DNA of 64,000 nucleotides, from positions 229,851 to 293,850 of the forward strand of contig JAWLAE010000005.1 of NCBI GenBank assembly GCA_041395625.1, read 5' to 3'. Below are positions 9,142-17,311 of this stretch, in pieces. Source of the DNA: CADEED01 sp041395625. Its GTDB lineage: Bacteria; Pseudomonadota; Gammaproteobacteria; Steroidobacterales; Steroidobacteraceae. The position numbers and the translations under genes are program-made. The notes under the pieces were generated by a model. It saw only the letters and a list, made by a program, of their open reading frames with translations. It searched no databases and was not told where the DNA came from. Every line of letters starts with the position of its first letter. Positions within the stretch are counted from its first letter, which is position 1.

Positions 9142-9820
9142 GTATCGAGCTCGACTGACCGAGCGGATCTTTGCGGATCGCCGCTTCTTCCTTCGCCATC
9201 ACCAGGAACAGGCCGTCGAGCGCCTTGTGAGTCACATAGCTGTCGAGTTCGGCATCTTGCGAATCGATCAGGCCGAATTGCGACAGTTTGCCGGCGACCT
9301 CGTTGTAGCGTTGCGAGAGTTCCACCTTGCTGGTCTCGCGGCCGACGATCGGCAGAAAGCGTGCCGTGAGTTTCTCGGTCATCGTCGTGCGGAAGTACTG
9401 GGTCGCGGAATCCTCGCCCCCGGTCAGGATGCCGACCGCATCCGTTACTGACATCTGTTTGATGGCATCGACGAACAGGCCTTTGGCTGCCGGGACTGCC
9501 GCTTCCGCCGCGCGGTTCATCGCCGTGATCAGTTCGTCGCTCTGTTTGTTGAGCCCGAGCATTTCGAGCATCCGCTGCGCTTTCTCCAGCTTGCCTGGCA
9601 GGGGAATGCGTACCTCCGGATTACCGAGAAAGCCATCGGACTGGCCGAGTTGCCCGATCGCCGCCTGTGCCGCCTGGGTCAGTGCGGTCTTCAGCCCACT
9701 GGTCTGCTCGGAGGTCGTTAGTTTATCGATTGCCCCGACAGCCAGCGCCGTACTCGCGAGGAGCGCTAGCGCAACGCTCGTCAGCACGCTACGCCAAATC
9801 TTTACAGGATGGGTTTTCAT
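9110..9820 (-). CDS. DUF4197 domain secreted protein
   Basis: 236 residues from the ATG at 9820 (MKTHPVKIWRSV), chosen because a good signal peptide follows directly; an in-frame ATG at 9859 would add 13 residues with no signal-like character. The mature protein matches DUF4197: the GLKTALTQAA start, the FLGNPEVRIPLPGKLEKAQ segment, GGEDSATQYFR, and C-terminal LDGLFLVMAKEEAAIRKDP. DUF4197 proteins are periplasmic or outer-membrane-associated helical proteins of unknown role. The 3' end overlaps the convergent GNAT gene. Confidence 0.87.
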   Translation of the reverse strand: MKTHPVKIWRSVLTSVALALLASTALAVGAIDKLTTSEQTSGLKTALTQAAQAAIGQLGQSDGFLGNPEVRIPLPGKLEKAQRMLEMLGLNKQSDELITAMNRAAEAAVPAAKGLFVDAIKQMSVTDAVGILTGGEDSATQYFRTTMTEKLTARFLPIVGRETSKVELSQRYNEVAGKLSQFGLIDSQDAELDSYVTHKALDGLFLVMAKEEAAIRKDPLGQSSSILKKVFGALGR

Positions 9821-9972
9821 GCTGCCTAAGATAGTACACACCACGGCCATTGAGGGCACGCACGGTTGGGCGTTACCCTCACATCCCGGTCAACTGGTAA
9901 AGGGCACCTTACTGCTGCATGCTTGCGCATGCAAACAGGCTGCGGCCTACGACGAGGATATTGCAGGTACGG

Positions 9973-10533
9973 ATGACAGAGGCCTTGCGACCAAAACGAT
10001 TTCTACCACTGCTGGCGATGGTCGTCTCTGCTTGCGTGACCGGTGCTTGCGTGACTGGTCCGCAGGACCGTATTCCCGCTCATCCGCGGGTCGATCTGCC
10101 GCGCTTCATGGGCGACTGGTATGTCATCGCGAGCATTCCGACGCGACTGGAGCGCGGTGCCCACAACGCGGTGGAGTCCTATCGGCTGGACGTCGACGGC
10201 ACCATCGCCACGACCTTCACATTTCGCGACGGCGCCTTCGACGGGCCCGAGCGCCGCTATGAGCCCCGTGGGGTGGTGCGTCCGAATACTGGCAACGCCG
10301 TATGGGGAATGCGCTTCTTCTGGTATTTCCCTGTAAAGTGGGAATATGTCGTTGCGTGTGTCGATGAGGACTATACGCAGACGATCATTGCGCGTAGCGC
10401 GCGCGACTATGTCTGGATCATGGCTCGAAAGCCGCAGATTCCAGCGGCCGATTACGCGGCATTGGTCGAGCGTGTGCGTAAACTGGGTTACGACACGTCG
10501 CGACTCGAGCGCGTGCCACAGCAGTGGCAGTAG
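9973..10533 (+). CDS. blc: Lipocalin family lipoprotein (Blc-like)
   Basis: 186 residues from the ATG at 9973. The N-terminus is a lipoprotein signal with candidate lipobox cysteines in MVVSACVTGACVTG. The lipocalin signature follows: DLPRFMGDWYVIASIP (the G-x-W motif), then RYEPRGVV and the C-terminal WIMARKPQIP. Bacterial lipocalins of the Blc type are outer-membrane lipoproteins that bind lipids and are induced by envelope stress or stationary phase. Upstream it is divergent from the DUF4197 gene across 152 bp; dodecin follows 70 bp downstream. Confidence 0.9.
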   Translation: MTEALRPKRFLPLLAMVVSACVTGACVTGPQDRIPAHPRVDLPRFMGDWYVIASIPTRLERGAHNAVESYRLDVDGTIATTFTFRDGAFDGPERRYEPRGVVRPNTGNAVWGMRFFWYFPVKWEYVVACVDEDYTQTIIARSARDYVWIMARKPQIPAADYAALVERVRKLGYDTSRLERVPQQWQ

Positions 10534-10603
10534 CATCTCGAGCTGGCAACGCTAACTAACCATTCGACCTGCAATCAAGCCAACAGACAAGAGAGGAACT
10601 CAT

Positions 10604-10807
10604 ATGTCAGTAGCCCGTGTTACGGAAATCTCTTCCGCTTCCAAGAAGAGCTTCGAGGACGCCATGGAGGCCGGCCTCAAGCGTGCCACCAAGACCCTGA
10701 AGAACGTGACGGCAGCCTGGATCGCGTCACAGGAAGTCATTCTCAAGGACAACAAGATCACCGAATATCGCGTGCGCATGAAGGTCACTTTCATTCTGGC
10801 GAAATAG
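10604..10807 (+). CDS. Dodecin family flavin-binding protein
   Basis: 67 residues, the usual dodecin length. The sequence SVARVTEISSASKKSFEDA, the central TLKNVTAAWI with the flavin-stacking Trp, and the ending YRVRMKVTFIL are diagnostic of the beta-alpha-beta-beta dodecin fold, which assembles into a hollow dodecamer that stores riboflavin-type ligands. A good ribosome binding site (GAGAGGAA) lies just before the ATG. It is followed by a long perfect inverted repeat at 10833-10868 that may end its transcript. Confidence 0.93.
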   Translation: MSVARVTEISSASKKSFEDAMEAGLKRATKTLKNVTAAWIASQEVILKDNKITEYRVRMKVTFILAK

Positions 10808-10832
10808 CGGTTGTTGTCGGCTAGATGAGCGA

Positions 10833-10868
10833 GCGCGGTGTGCCGATCCAACGATGGACACACCGCGC
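10833..10868. repeat. 10-bp perfect inverted repeat (hairpin) after dodecin
   Basis: GCGCGGTGTG at 10833-10842 pairs perfectly with CACACCGCGC at 10859-10868. Inside the 16-nt loop, TCCA and TGGA can form an extra 4-bp stem around ACGA. No T tract follows, so it is not a canonical intrinsic terminator. It lies between the dodecin stop and the rhodanese start and may act as an mRNA 3' end or processing hairpin. Confidence 0.55.
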
Positions 10869-10909
10869 ATCCATCGATGCCCAGTGTGGATCAGCTCGGG
10901 AGTTGAGTC

Positions 10910-11401
10910 ATGAGACAAGCTATGTCACCACCACGCGTCTTCCTGTCCACGATGGTTGGGGCGGCGCTGGCAATCAGTGCAAGTACAGTCGGCTTCGCAC
11001 AGGATCAGGCGGCCGCAGCTGCGCCGGCTGCAACTGCAGCGCAACCTGCGCCACAATTCGGTGACAGTGCGCCAACCATTTCACAGCAGGATTTCCTCGC
11101 GCTGGCCGATGAATCGCAGCCCTTGCTGGTGCTGGACGTGCGCACACCGGAGGAATTCGCGGCAGCTCATGTGCCCGGCGCCATCAACATTCCGCACGAC
11201 AAGTTGGCCGCACGCATCGATGAACTGACTGGCGCAAGCGACCAGGTGATCGTTGTTTATTGTCGTAGCGGCCGTCGCTCAGCCCTGGCGCTGACCACTC
11301 TGCACGACGCGGGTTTCAAGAATCTGCGGCATCTCGAGGGTGATTTCCTCGCCTGGAAGGCCGCGGATCGTCCGGTTGAAGAGGCCGCTCCAGCTCCATG
11401 A
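10910..11401 (+). CDS. Exported single-domain rhodanese (sulfurtransferase)
   Basis: 163 residues. A signal peptide (about 1-31) ends near GFAQDQ, then an Ala/Pro-rich spacer leads to one rhodanese domain (55-150): LLVLDVRTPEEFAAAHVPGA, IVVYCRSGRRSALA with the catalytic Cys in the CRSGRR loop, and the C-terminal LEGDFLAWKAADRPVE. It is therefore a periplasmic sulfur carrier or transferase. The last 86 bp, including the end of the rhodanese domain, are overlapped on the opposite strand by the 3' end of the DAK2-DegV gene. Confidence 0.9.
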   Translation: MRQAMSPPRVFLSTMVGAALAISASTVGFAQDQAAAAAPAATAAQPAPQFGDSAPTISQQDFLALADESQPLLVLDVRTPEEFAAAHVPGAINIPHDKLAARIDELTGASDQVIVVYCRSGRRSALALTTLHDAGFKNLRHLEGDFLAWKAADRPVEEAAPAP

Positions 11402-13196
11402 TGGCGGCTACGAGCGTGCCGGGGCCGCCGTGCACGCCGAGTGCGGTGCCCAACGCCAGCAAATGCTGGGCTTCGACCTGCGGCTGAGTGGTGGCTATCG
11501 CCTGCAGCAATTCCCGGCCGCTCGCTTCGGCGTCGCCATGGCCCACGGCCACCCAGTAACGGCGATCTGGCCGCATCCGCCGTCGCAGCTTGTCCGCGAA
11601 TCGCTGGATGAGCCTATGCCGCCCCCAGATTGCTGCGGTTACGGTCACACGGCCGTCGGGTCGCACACCGAGCACGATCGCCAAGCGCAGCGCCTTGGCC
11701 AACAACTTGAACAACCGCGGGACGCGTCCGCCGCGCACGGCGTAGTCGAGCCTTGGTAGCAACGCGAGCGTGGTAGTGGCAGCGCGGGCTGAGTCGACTG
11801 CGGCCATGACAGTCTGCAGATCGGCGCCGCTCTTGGCGCATTCGGCCGCCCGCATTGCGAGCAGCCCCTGGCCCAACGATACCGTGCGGCTGTCTATCAC
11901 TCGTATGCGATCCGTCGACACGCGCTGCGCAGCCGTTACCGCGGCGTTGAACGTGCCACTGACGCGCGAGCTCACGCAGATCGACACCACATCATGGAAA
12001 TGTGAGGTCAGAAACTCGAACAGCCGCCGGAAATCACCTGGCGGTGGCTGTGAAGTTTGCGGATGGACCGGATTCGCGGCGAGTTCCCGGTAGAACTCAG
12101 CTGGCGTGAGCGTTACCTTGTCTAGGTAGCTGTGCGAGCCGAAATGCACCCGCATCGGGACGACGTGCAGGTCCAGGCGCTCGAGGGCATCATCGGGCAG
12201 GTCCGCTGCGGAGTCCGTGACGATCACGACGCGCTGTGTGTGTCCGTGATGTGCGGCGTGCTGCTGCGCCAGCATGTCGTCGGCCTTCTGGCCCGATACG
12301 GCGCCGTAGCGCTCGACAGTTGCAAACAACGACTGCGGGTCGTTCGTATGTAGATGCACCCGGGTCTTGCGGTTGCTGCCCGCCACCACCAGGCTGGCGC
12401 CCTGCGCCGACAGCTCTTCGCGCAAGCGACGCTGATCGATTGCCACACCAGTGACGATGCACTCGGCACAGTACTGGTAGTGTCCGTCGAACGCGGCGGC
12501 GGGTGCCTGCTCCGAGTGCATCGTGTAGTCCAGCACCGGCCGATCTCCCGTCTCGCCGGTTGAATAATAGTGCGCCATGCCAGCGATGATGGCGACGAAA
12601 CCGGCGGCGCCAGCGTCCACCACGTTGGCCGAGCGCATTTCCGGCAGGCCGTCGCGGGTCGCGGCGAGCGCCGCTTCCAGTCGCGGCAGGACCGCCGCAT
12701 GCAAGTCGCGCCAGTTCTCGTCATTGCCAGCAGTGCGCGCCGCATCGCTCGCGAGCGCGAGTTCCTGAATGAGGGTGAGTATCGTGCCTTCGCGTGGTTC
12801 GTTGAGCGCGCCACGCGCATAGTCCGTTGCGCTGCGCAACGCAGCTAACCACTCTGGTATGCTGATCACCGGCAGGTGCTCGGTAGCGTCTGCCAGACCT
12901 TGCATGAACTGGGCGAGTATCGCACCGGAATTGCCGCGCGCGCCATCGAGCGCGGCGTCGGCAACTCGTACCAACAAGGCGCCGGCGCCTGGTTCCGGCT
13001 GGGCGTCCAATATGCCGAGCATGGCGGCACAGGTCATCGACATGTTCGTCCCGGTGTCACCGTCCGGAACTGGGAAGACGTTGATCTTGTTCAAATGGTC
13101 AGTGACCGTGAACAATCGGTAGATGCCGGCGCGCAGTGCGGCACTCAGTTGAGCAGCATCGAGCACGGCCGTTGGGACGGCAGCCGCAACTGCCAA
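11316..13196 (-). CDS. Fused DAK2 (DhaL) - DegV protein, fatty-acid kinase FakA/FakB-like
   Basis: 626 residues starting with TTG at 13196, 3 bp after the gspB stop, so translation is probably coupled. The N-terminal DhaL/DAK2 domain (about 15-210) carries the Asp-rich NVFPVPDGDTGTNMS and the DGARGNSGAILAQF motif. The C-terminal DegV domain (about 320-605) starts VVIVTDSAADLPDD and contains the fatty-acid-binding HPQTSQPPPGDF motif. In Firmicutes these activities are the separate FakA kinase and FakB fatty-acid carrier; here they are joined, so phosphorylation of free fatty acids is the likely role. The 3' end overlaps the rhodanese gene by 86 bp. Confidence 0.9.
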   Translation of the reverse strand: MAVAAAVPTAVLDAAQLSAALRAGIYRLFTVTDHLNKINVFPVPDGDTGTNMSMTCAAMLGILDAQPEPGAGALLVRVADAALDGARGNSGAILAQFMQGLADATEHLPVISIPEWLAALRSATDYARGALNEPREGTILTLIQELALASDAARTAGNDENWRDLHAAVLPRLEAALAATRDGLPEMRSANVVDAGAAGFVAIIAGMAHYYSTGETGDRPVLDYTMHSEQAPAAAFDGHYQYCAECIVTGVAIDQRRLREELSAQGASLVVAGSNRKTRVHLHTNDPQSLFATVERYGAVSGQKADDMLAQQHAAHHGHTQRVVIVTDSAADLPDDALERLDLHVVPMRVHFGSHSYLDKVTLTPAEFYRELAANPVHPQTSQPPPGDFRRLFEFLTSHFHDVVSICVSSRVSGTFNAAVTAAQRVSTDRIRVIDSRTVSLGQGLLAMRAAECAKSGADLQTVMAAVDSARAATTTLALLPRLDYAVRGGRVPRLFKLLAKALRLAIVLGVRPDGRVTVTAAIWGRHRLIQRFADKLRRRMRPDRRYWVAVGHGDAEASGRELLQAIATTQPQVEAQHLLALGTALGVHGGPGTLVAAIMELERPLQPDDPRPSRRGNHPRDAADS

Positions 13197-13199
13197 CGC

Positions 13200-14024
13200 C
13201 TATTCGCTCTGTAGCTGAAAGCGGGTGCCGCGGAACGAGAGCACGGCACCTGTTGGCGTGATCGATTCGACGCGCACGCCATCGGGCAGTGCTTCGCCCT
13301 CCCGAAGCTTGCGCATGTTGATGAACACGAAGCGCTCAGCCGGGTTGTTAGCGTAGACATGCAGGTCGAGCCGCAGATCTGGAACGCGCGCCTGGCCACT
13401 CGTCACCACCTCGTCCCGGGTTGGGATGTCGCCAGCTTTGTTGCGGGCGTTCCGCGCCGCTGTGTCTGCCGAGACCGCTGGAGCGTAGTCTGCCGGGTTG
13501 TAGTCTGGCGGAATGGATTGCGCACCGGCAGCCAGCACCGGCTCTTCGACCAGTGGTGGCGCCGAGCTCGGCGCCACGATGCCACCCGGATCGAGTGACT
13601 GCGGCACTTGTCCGAAGGGTGTCTGGCCCGGACCGACCGTCACGTTGGGCGCAGTCACGCCGCTTGGCACGGTCACGGTGACAGTCGCGACGCCGGCCGG
13701 ATTGTTGGTCGCACCGCCGATCGTCACCGAATCAGCCGTCGGTCGTGGCCGCTCCGCGACGGTTGTGGCACCGCTGCCGTCTGCTGCACGCGTGGCCGCG
13801 TCCACGTCGCCGGTCCGCTGCGCGGTTGCCTGCTCTGCAACGCCCATACGCCACAGCAGGCCGACGAATGCCAGCAAGCTCATGCCGAGCAGCACGCCGA
13901 ATCCGACTGCCCAGACCGGGAAGCGCGCCCGTGGTGGCGCCACTTTCACCTCGAACATGCCCGGCGCACTTTGCCGCTGCCGGTCGTTCTCAGACTTCTT
14001 CAGCGCATCGAGAATGATCGACAT
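13200..14024 (-). CDS. gspB: General secretion pathway protein B (GspB/ExeB-like)
   Basis: 274 residues. The start MSIILDALKKSENDRQR is diagnostic of GspB. A TM helix at about 37-58 is followed by a long Pro/Ala/Thr-rich periplasmic linker and a C-terminal GspB domain (about 205-274, with PDLRLDLHVYANNPAERFVFIN and GVRVESITPTGAVL). GspB works with the ATPase GspA/ExeA to assemble the type II secretin through peptidoglycan. It starts 3 bp after the exeA stop and is followed 3 bp later by the DAK2-DegV gene. Confidence 0.93.
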   Translation of the reverse strand: MSIILDALKKSENDRQRQSAPGMFEVKVAPPRARFPVWAVGFGVLLGMSLLAFVGLLWRMGVAEQATAQRTGDVDAATRAADGSGATTVAERPRPTADSVTIGGATNNPAGVATVTVTVPSGVTAPNVTVGPGQTPFGQVPQSLDPGGIVAPSSAPPLVEEPVLAAGAQSIPPDYNPADYAPAVSADTAARNARNKAGDIPTRDEVVTSGQARVPDLRLDLHVYANNPAERFVFINMRKLREGEALPDGVRVESITPTGAVLSFRGTRFQLQSE

Positions 14025-14027
14025 CTG

Positions 14028-15707
14028 TCAGCCGCCCGTGCTGCCGTTCGTGCGCAGGAATGGCGTGTTGGGCTCGCCCAGCGCCGCATCCAGCGCTATC
14101 TGCGTCTGGACGCCCGCGATGCCATCCACGTCGAGGCGATGGCGGCGCTGGAAATCCTGCACCAGCGAGACGAGTGCGGCGTCATAGCGATCGCTCGGTT
14201 GTTCCTCCACTGGCAGGCCGTTGACCCGTTGCAGACTGCGACGCAACCAACGGACTGAAGGCGTGCGCATGCCGAACGACAGTGGCTTTGCGCCGCCTTC
14301 CGCCGGTCGCCACAGCAGCACGTAGTCGCCGAACCAGTTGCGTGACAGGTCGCCGATGCCGATCTCCCGCACAGCGCCGCCGAGATCGACGCGGGCGCGC
14401 TCATCGTCGAGACCGGTCAGCACGAGCTGGTGGGCCCGTCCTTGAGAGTCGCTGACGTTCAGGATGGCAGGTCGATTGAACAGTCGCAGCTGCGCGAGTG
14501 AGCCGCGCTGCACGAGGCATTCGAGACCCGCCCGATTGGCTTGTGAGCAGGGGTCCGTGCGACTGGCGACGTACCGCACTCCCCAGAGCGCAAACAGTTT
14601 GTTGTAGGCGTTGTCCGGATCGGTTTCGTTGTCGAAGCGCGCTAACAACTCTGCCAGTTCCGGTGTGCTGCCAGGCGGCGCGCCGGTGACGGTCTCGCTC
14701 CCGGCGTCACTCGCAGCCGCCGGCTGTGCCGCAGGCGCTGCGGCGGGCGCAGCGTTTGCCTCCGTGGTCGAGGCGGCGGTCGCCGGCGCTACTGTCGTCC
14801 GCCCGCTCCACCACAACCAGGCGCCGACGCCTGCGGCGCTGAGGAGCACCAGCCCCGCCGCCACCGCGGTCCAGGGTACCCAGCTCGGCTGCAGGCGCTT
14901 GCCGAAGACTTCGGCAGCCGCGGCTCGCACGATGCGGCTGCTGACCAGATGGATGTCCTGCGTGTAGGCGCCGAGCAAGGCGCGATCGCAGATGACGTTG
15001 ATCAGCCGCGGGATGCCCTGCGACCAGCGATGCACCTCGGTGAGTGCGCTGCCTGAGAACACGTCACTGGTCGCGCCCGCTACTCGCAAACGATGCCGAA
15101 TGTAGGCGTGCGTCTCGTCGGCCGACAACGGGTCGAGGTGGTAGCGACCGGTGATGCGTTGCGCCAATTGCCGCAATTCCACCCGTCCTAACAGCTCACG
15201 CAGCTCCGGTTGGCCGATCAGGATGATCTGCAGCAGCTTCTGGGTTTCCGTCTCGAGATTGGTCAGCAGACGCACCTGTTCGAGCACCTGCGGTGAAAGA
15301 TTCTGCGCTTCGTCGACCACCAGTACGACGCGCTTGCCGTCGCCGTGCGCGCGCAGCAGGTAGCGACTCAGGATGTCGACCAGATCCTTGAGGCTGGCGG
15401 CGGCGTTGTCTGGAACGCCGATACCCAGTTCCTCGCAGATCGTCAGCAGGAACTCCGGCGCCGACATGCGCGGGTTCAGGATCAGCGCCACTTCGGCATT
15501 GCGCGGAATCTGGGCGAGCAGCGAGCGGATGACCGTGGTCTTGCCCGTACCCACCTCGCCGGTCAGCTGGATGAAGCCGCCCGCCTCGTTGATGCCATAG
15601 ACCAGGTGCGCGAGTGCCTCCGCGTGGCGCTCGCTGAGATACAGGTAGCGCGGATCGGGCGTTATCGCGAACGGTTTTTCGTTGAGTCCAAAGAAGGCGC
15701 GATACAT
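14028..15707 (-). CDS. exeA: ExeA/GspA-type AAA ATPase with peptidoglycan-binding domain
   Basis: 559 residues. The start MYRAFFGLNEKPFAITPDP is typical of ExeA. An AAA ATPase (about 1-265) has the Walker A GEVGTGKTT and Walker B VVLVVDEAQNL. A TM helix lies near 277-300, followed by an Ala-rich linker, a periplasmic module (about 345-475) and a C-terminal peptidoglycan-binding domain (about 480-550, with LVQDFQRRHRLDVDG). ExeA uses ATP to remodel peptidoglycan so that the secretin can assemble. First gene of the operon with gspB and the DAK2-DegV gene. No secretin or pilin genes are in the window. Confidence 0.93.
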   Translation of the reverse strand: MYRAFFGLNEKPFAITPDPRYLYLSERHAEALAHLVYGINEAGGFIQLTGEVGTGKTTVIRSLLAQIPRNAEVALILNPRMSAPEFLLTICEELGIGVPDNAAASLKDLVDILSRYLLRAHGDGKRVVLVVDEAQNLSPQVLEQVRLLTNLETETQKLLQIILIGQPELRELLGRVELRQLAQRITGRYHLDPLSADETHAYIRHRLRVAGATSDVFSGSALTEVHRWSQGIPRLINVICDRALLGAYTQDIHLVSSRIVRAAAAEVFGKRLQPSWVPWTAVAAGLVLLSAAGVGAWLWWSGRTTVAPATAASTTEANAAPAAAPAAQPAAASDAGSETVTGAPPGSTPELAELLARFDNETDPDNAYNKLFALWGVRYVASRTDPCSQANRAGLECLVQRGSLAQLRLFNRPAILNVSDSQGRAHQLVLTGLDDERARVDLGGAVREIGIGDLSRNWFGDYVLLWRPAEGGAKPLSFGMRTPSVRWLRRSLQRVNGLPVEEQPSDRYDAALVSLVQDFQRRHRLDVDGIAGVQTQIALDAALGEPNTPFLRTNGSTGG

Positions 15708-15751
15708 GGGCTTGTGCGGCTGTCCCCATAGTCAGCCGGGCAAACAGTATT

Positions 15752-15782
15752 GCACGGCTGGCCGCGTCGCGGCGAGCCGTGC
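15752..15782. repeat. Long hairpin between DUF2892 and exeA
   Basis: GCACGGCT (15752-15759), one unpaired G, GCCGC (15761-15765), a GTC loop, GCGGC (15769-15773), one unpaired G, and AGCCGTGC (15775-15782): a 13-bp stem broken by one G-G mismatch. On the minus strand it follows the DUF2892 stop and precedes exeA, with only a weak T-containing stretch after it. It may end the DUF2892 transcript or sit in the exeA leader. Confidence 0.5.
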
Positions 15783-15797
15783 AGGCGCGCGGCAGGC

Positions 15798-16004
15798 CTA
15801 GCTCTTTTGCCCCTTGAGCGGGCAGGTATTGAGCCCGAACAAGGCGTATACCGGGCAGTAGCCCATCAGGCCCGTCAGAACCGGCACGATTCCGATCAGA
15901 GCCCAGTATCGGTTCGGCCCCTCGATCACGAAGAACAATGCCAGCACGGCCAGGCCAACGACCACCCGCAGGGTGCGATCGACTGTGCCTTCGTTGATTT
16001 TCAT
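15798..16004 (-). CDS. DUF2892 (YgaP transmembrane-like) small membrane protein
   Basis: 68 residues from the ATG at 16004 (MKINEGTVDRTLRVVVG). The VDRTLRVVVGLAVL helix, a second hydrophobic helix (YWALIGIVPVLTGL) and the terminal GYCPVYALFGLNTCPLK with two Cys match the DUF2892 family, known as the membrane part of the YgaP rhodanese. A proposed role is sulfur handling or transport at the inner membrane. An in-frame ATG at 16034 adds 10 residues of no family character and was not chosen. Confidence 0.9.
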   Translation of the reverse strand: MKINEGTVDRTLRVVVGLAVLALFFVIEGPNRYWALIGIVPVLTGLMGYCPVYALFGLNTCPLKGQKS

Positions 16005-16118
16005 GGGAGCCGCCTCGAGATGTGGTCGCCGCAATATCCGTGACTGGCTCGGGCGCTGTCTGTAACAGGAGTTACCAACATCGATAGGTGCTTCTACCTA
16101 CAGGGGCACGATCCTGGA

Positions 16119-17300
16119 TCAATCGACGTCATCCAGGTGGGGCAGGCTGCTGCCACGGCGCACGCTTTGCATGCCGAACTTTGCGCGGATGCTGTCCAGC
16201 GTCGAGTCGAGCCGAGGCGATACGGTGCTGCCGGTGCCGGCGAACAAGTCGAGCTGCTCAGCCGGTGCCAGATGTGACACGCCGACGCCCAACAGGCGAA
16301 TCCTGGCGCGCGGCTGTTCATTTAACCACTGGCGCAGCAACTGCGCGGCGATGCTCGCCAGCAGGCGCGAATCATTGCTGGGTGGTTCGAAACGTCGCTG
16401 GCGCGTCTGAGTCTGAAAATCCGCGCGCCGGATCTTGACGGTGACACAGGCGGCGCTCAACGACTTGTTACGCAGCCTTGCGCCGGCACGATCGGCGAGC
16501 TGCACGAGTTCGCCCATGAGCCGCGTGCGGTCACCGATATCCGTTGCGAAAGTCTCCTCCGCGCTGATCGATTGCTCGTTCCAGTCCGCGACCACGGGCC
16601 GCTCATCGACGCCACCGGCACGCGCGCGCATGCGCACACAGTCCCGCCCGAACAGCGGCCACAGCACCGCATCGGGTGCGCGCCGCAATTCGCCGAGCGT
16701 GCGAATGCCGGCGCGCTCGACACGCTCACCGAGCTTGCGGCCGAGCCCCGGCAAGCGTCGTACCGACAAGGGATCGAGCACGCTGTGGATTCGTTCCGGC
16801 GGAATGAGCGTCAGCCCATCGGGCTTGTTCAGATCCGAGCCGATCTTGGCGACGAGCTTGTTAGGCGCCACGCCGACCGAGGCGGTGAGTGCGGTGGTCG
16901 CGAGAATCCGCTCCTTGATGGCGCGCGCGATGCCGGCCGCGTCGCCGTGCAGTGATTGGCTAGCCGTGACATCGAGAAACGCCTCGTCGAGCGACAGGCC
17001 CTGCACGAGCGGCGTGAATTCATGGAAAATCGCGAAGATCTGTCGCGACGCCTCCTGATAGCGCTGCATGCGGGGCCGCACGCAGATCGCCTCCGGGCAG
17101 CGGCGCAGCGCTTCGGCGATCGGCATGGCAGAGCGCACGCCGAACTTGCGCACTTCGTAGCTGGCAGCCGCGACGACGCCGCGTCCCGAGGTGCCGCCGA
17201 CAATCAACGGTTTACCGCGCAGTTCCGGATAGTCGCGCTGCTCGACGGACGCATAGAAGGCATCCATGTCGACGTGCAGGATGGCGCGCTGAGCAGGCAT
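16119..17300 (-). CDS. dinB: DNA polymerase IV (Y-family, translesion)
   Basis: 393 residues. ILHVDMDAFYASVEQRD carries the first catalytic Asp pair, GRGVVAAASYEVRKFGVRS the nucleotide-binding palm/finger motif, and LSLDEAFLDVT the second acidic site. The helix-hairpin-helix region (RRLPGLGRKLGERVERAG) and a little-finger domain complete the protein. DinB synthesises past damaged bases without proofreading. Length exceeds E. coli DinB (351) by a C-terminal tail. No LexA-type operator was recognised. It lies 12 bp after the methyltransferase gene on the same strand. Confidence 0.94.
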   Translation of the reverse strand: MPAQRAILHVDMDAFYASVEQRDYPELRGKPLIVGGTSGRGVVAAASYEVRKFGVRSAMPIAEALRRCPEAICVRPRMQRYQEASRQIFAIFHEFTPLVQGLSLDEAFLDVTASQSLHGDAAGIARAIKERILATTALTASVGVAPNKLVAKIGSDLNKPDGLTLIPPERIHSVLDPLSVRRLPGLGRKLGERVERAGIRTLGELRRAPDAVLWPLFGRDCVRMRARAGGVDERPVVADWNEQSISAEETFATDIGDRTRLMGELVQLADRAGARLRNKSLSAACVTVKIRRADFQTQTRQRRFEPPSNDSRLLASIAAQLLRQWLNEQPRARIRLLGVGVSHLAPAEQLDLFAGTGSTVSPRLDSTLDSIRAKFGMQSVRRGSSLPHLDDVD

Positions 17301-17311
17301 CTGGCGCTGTG

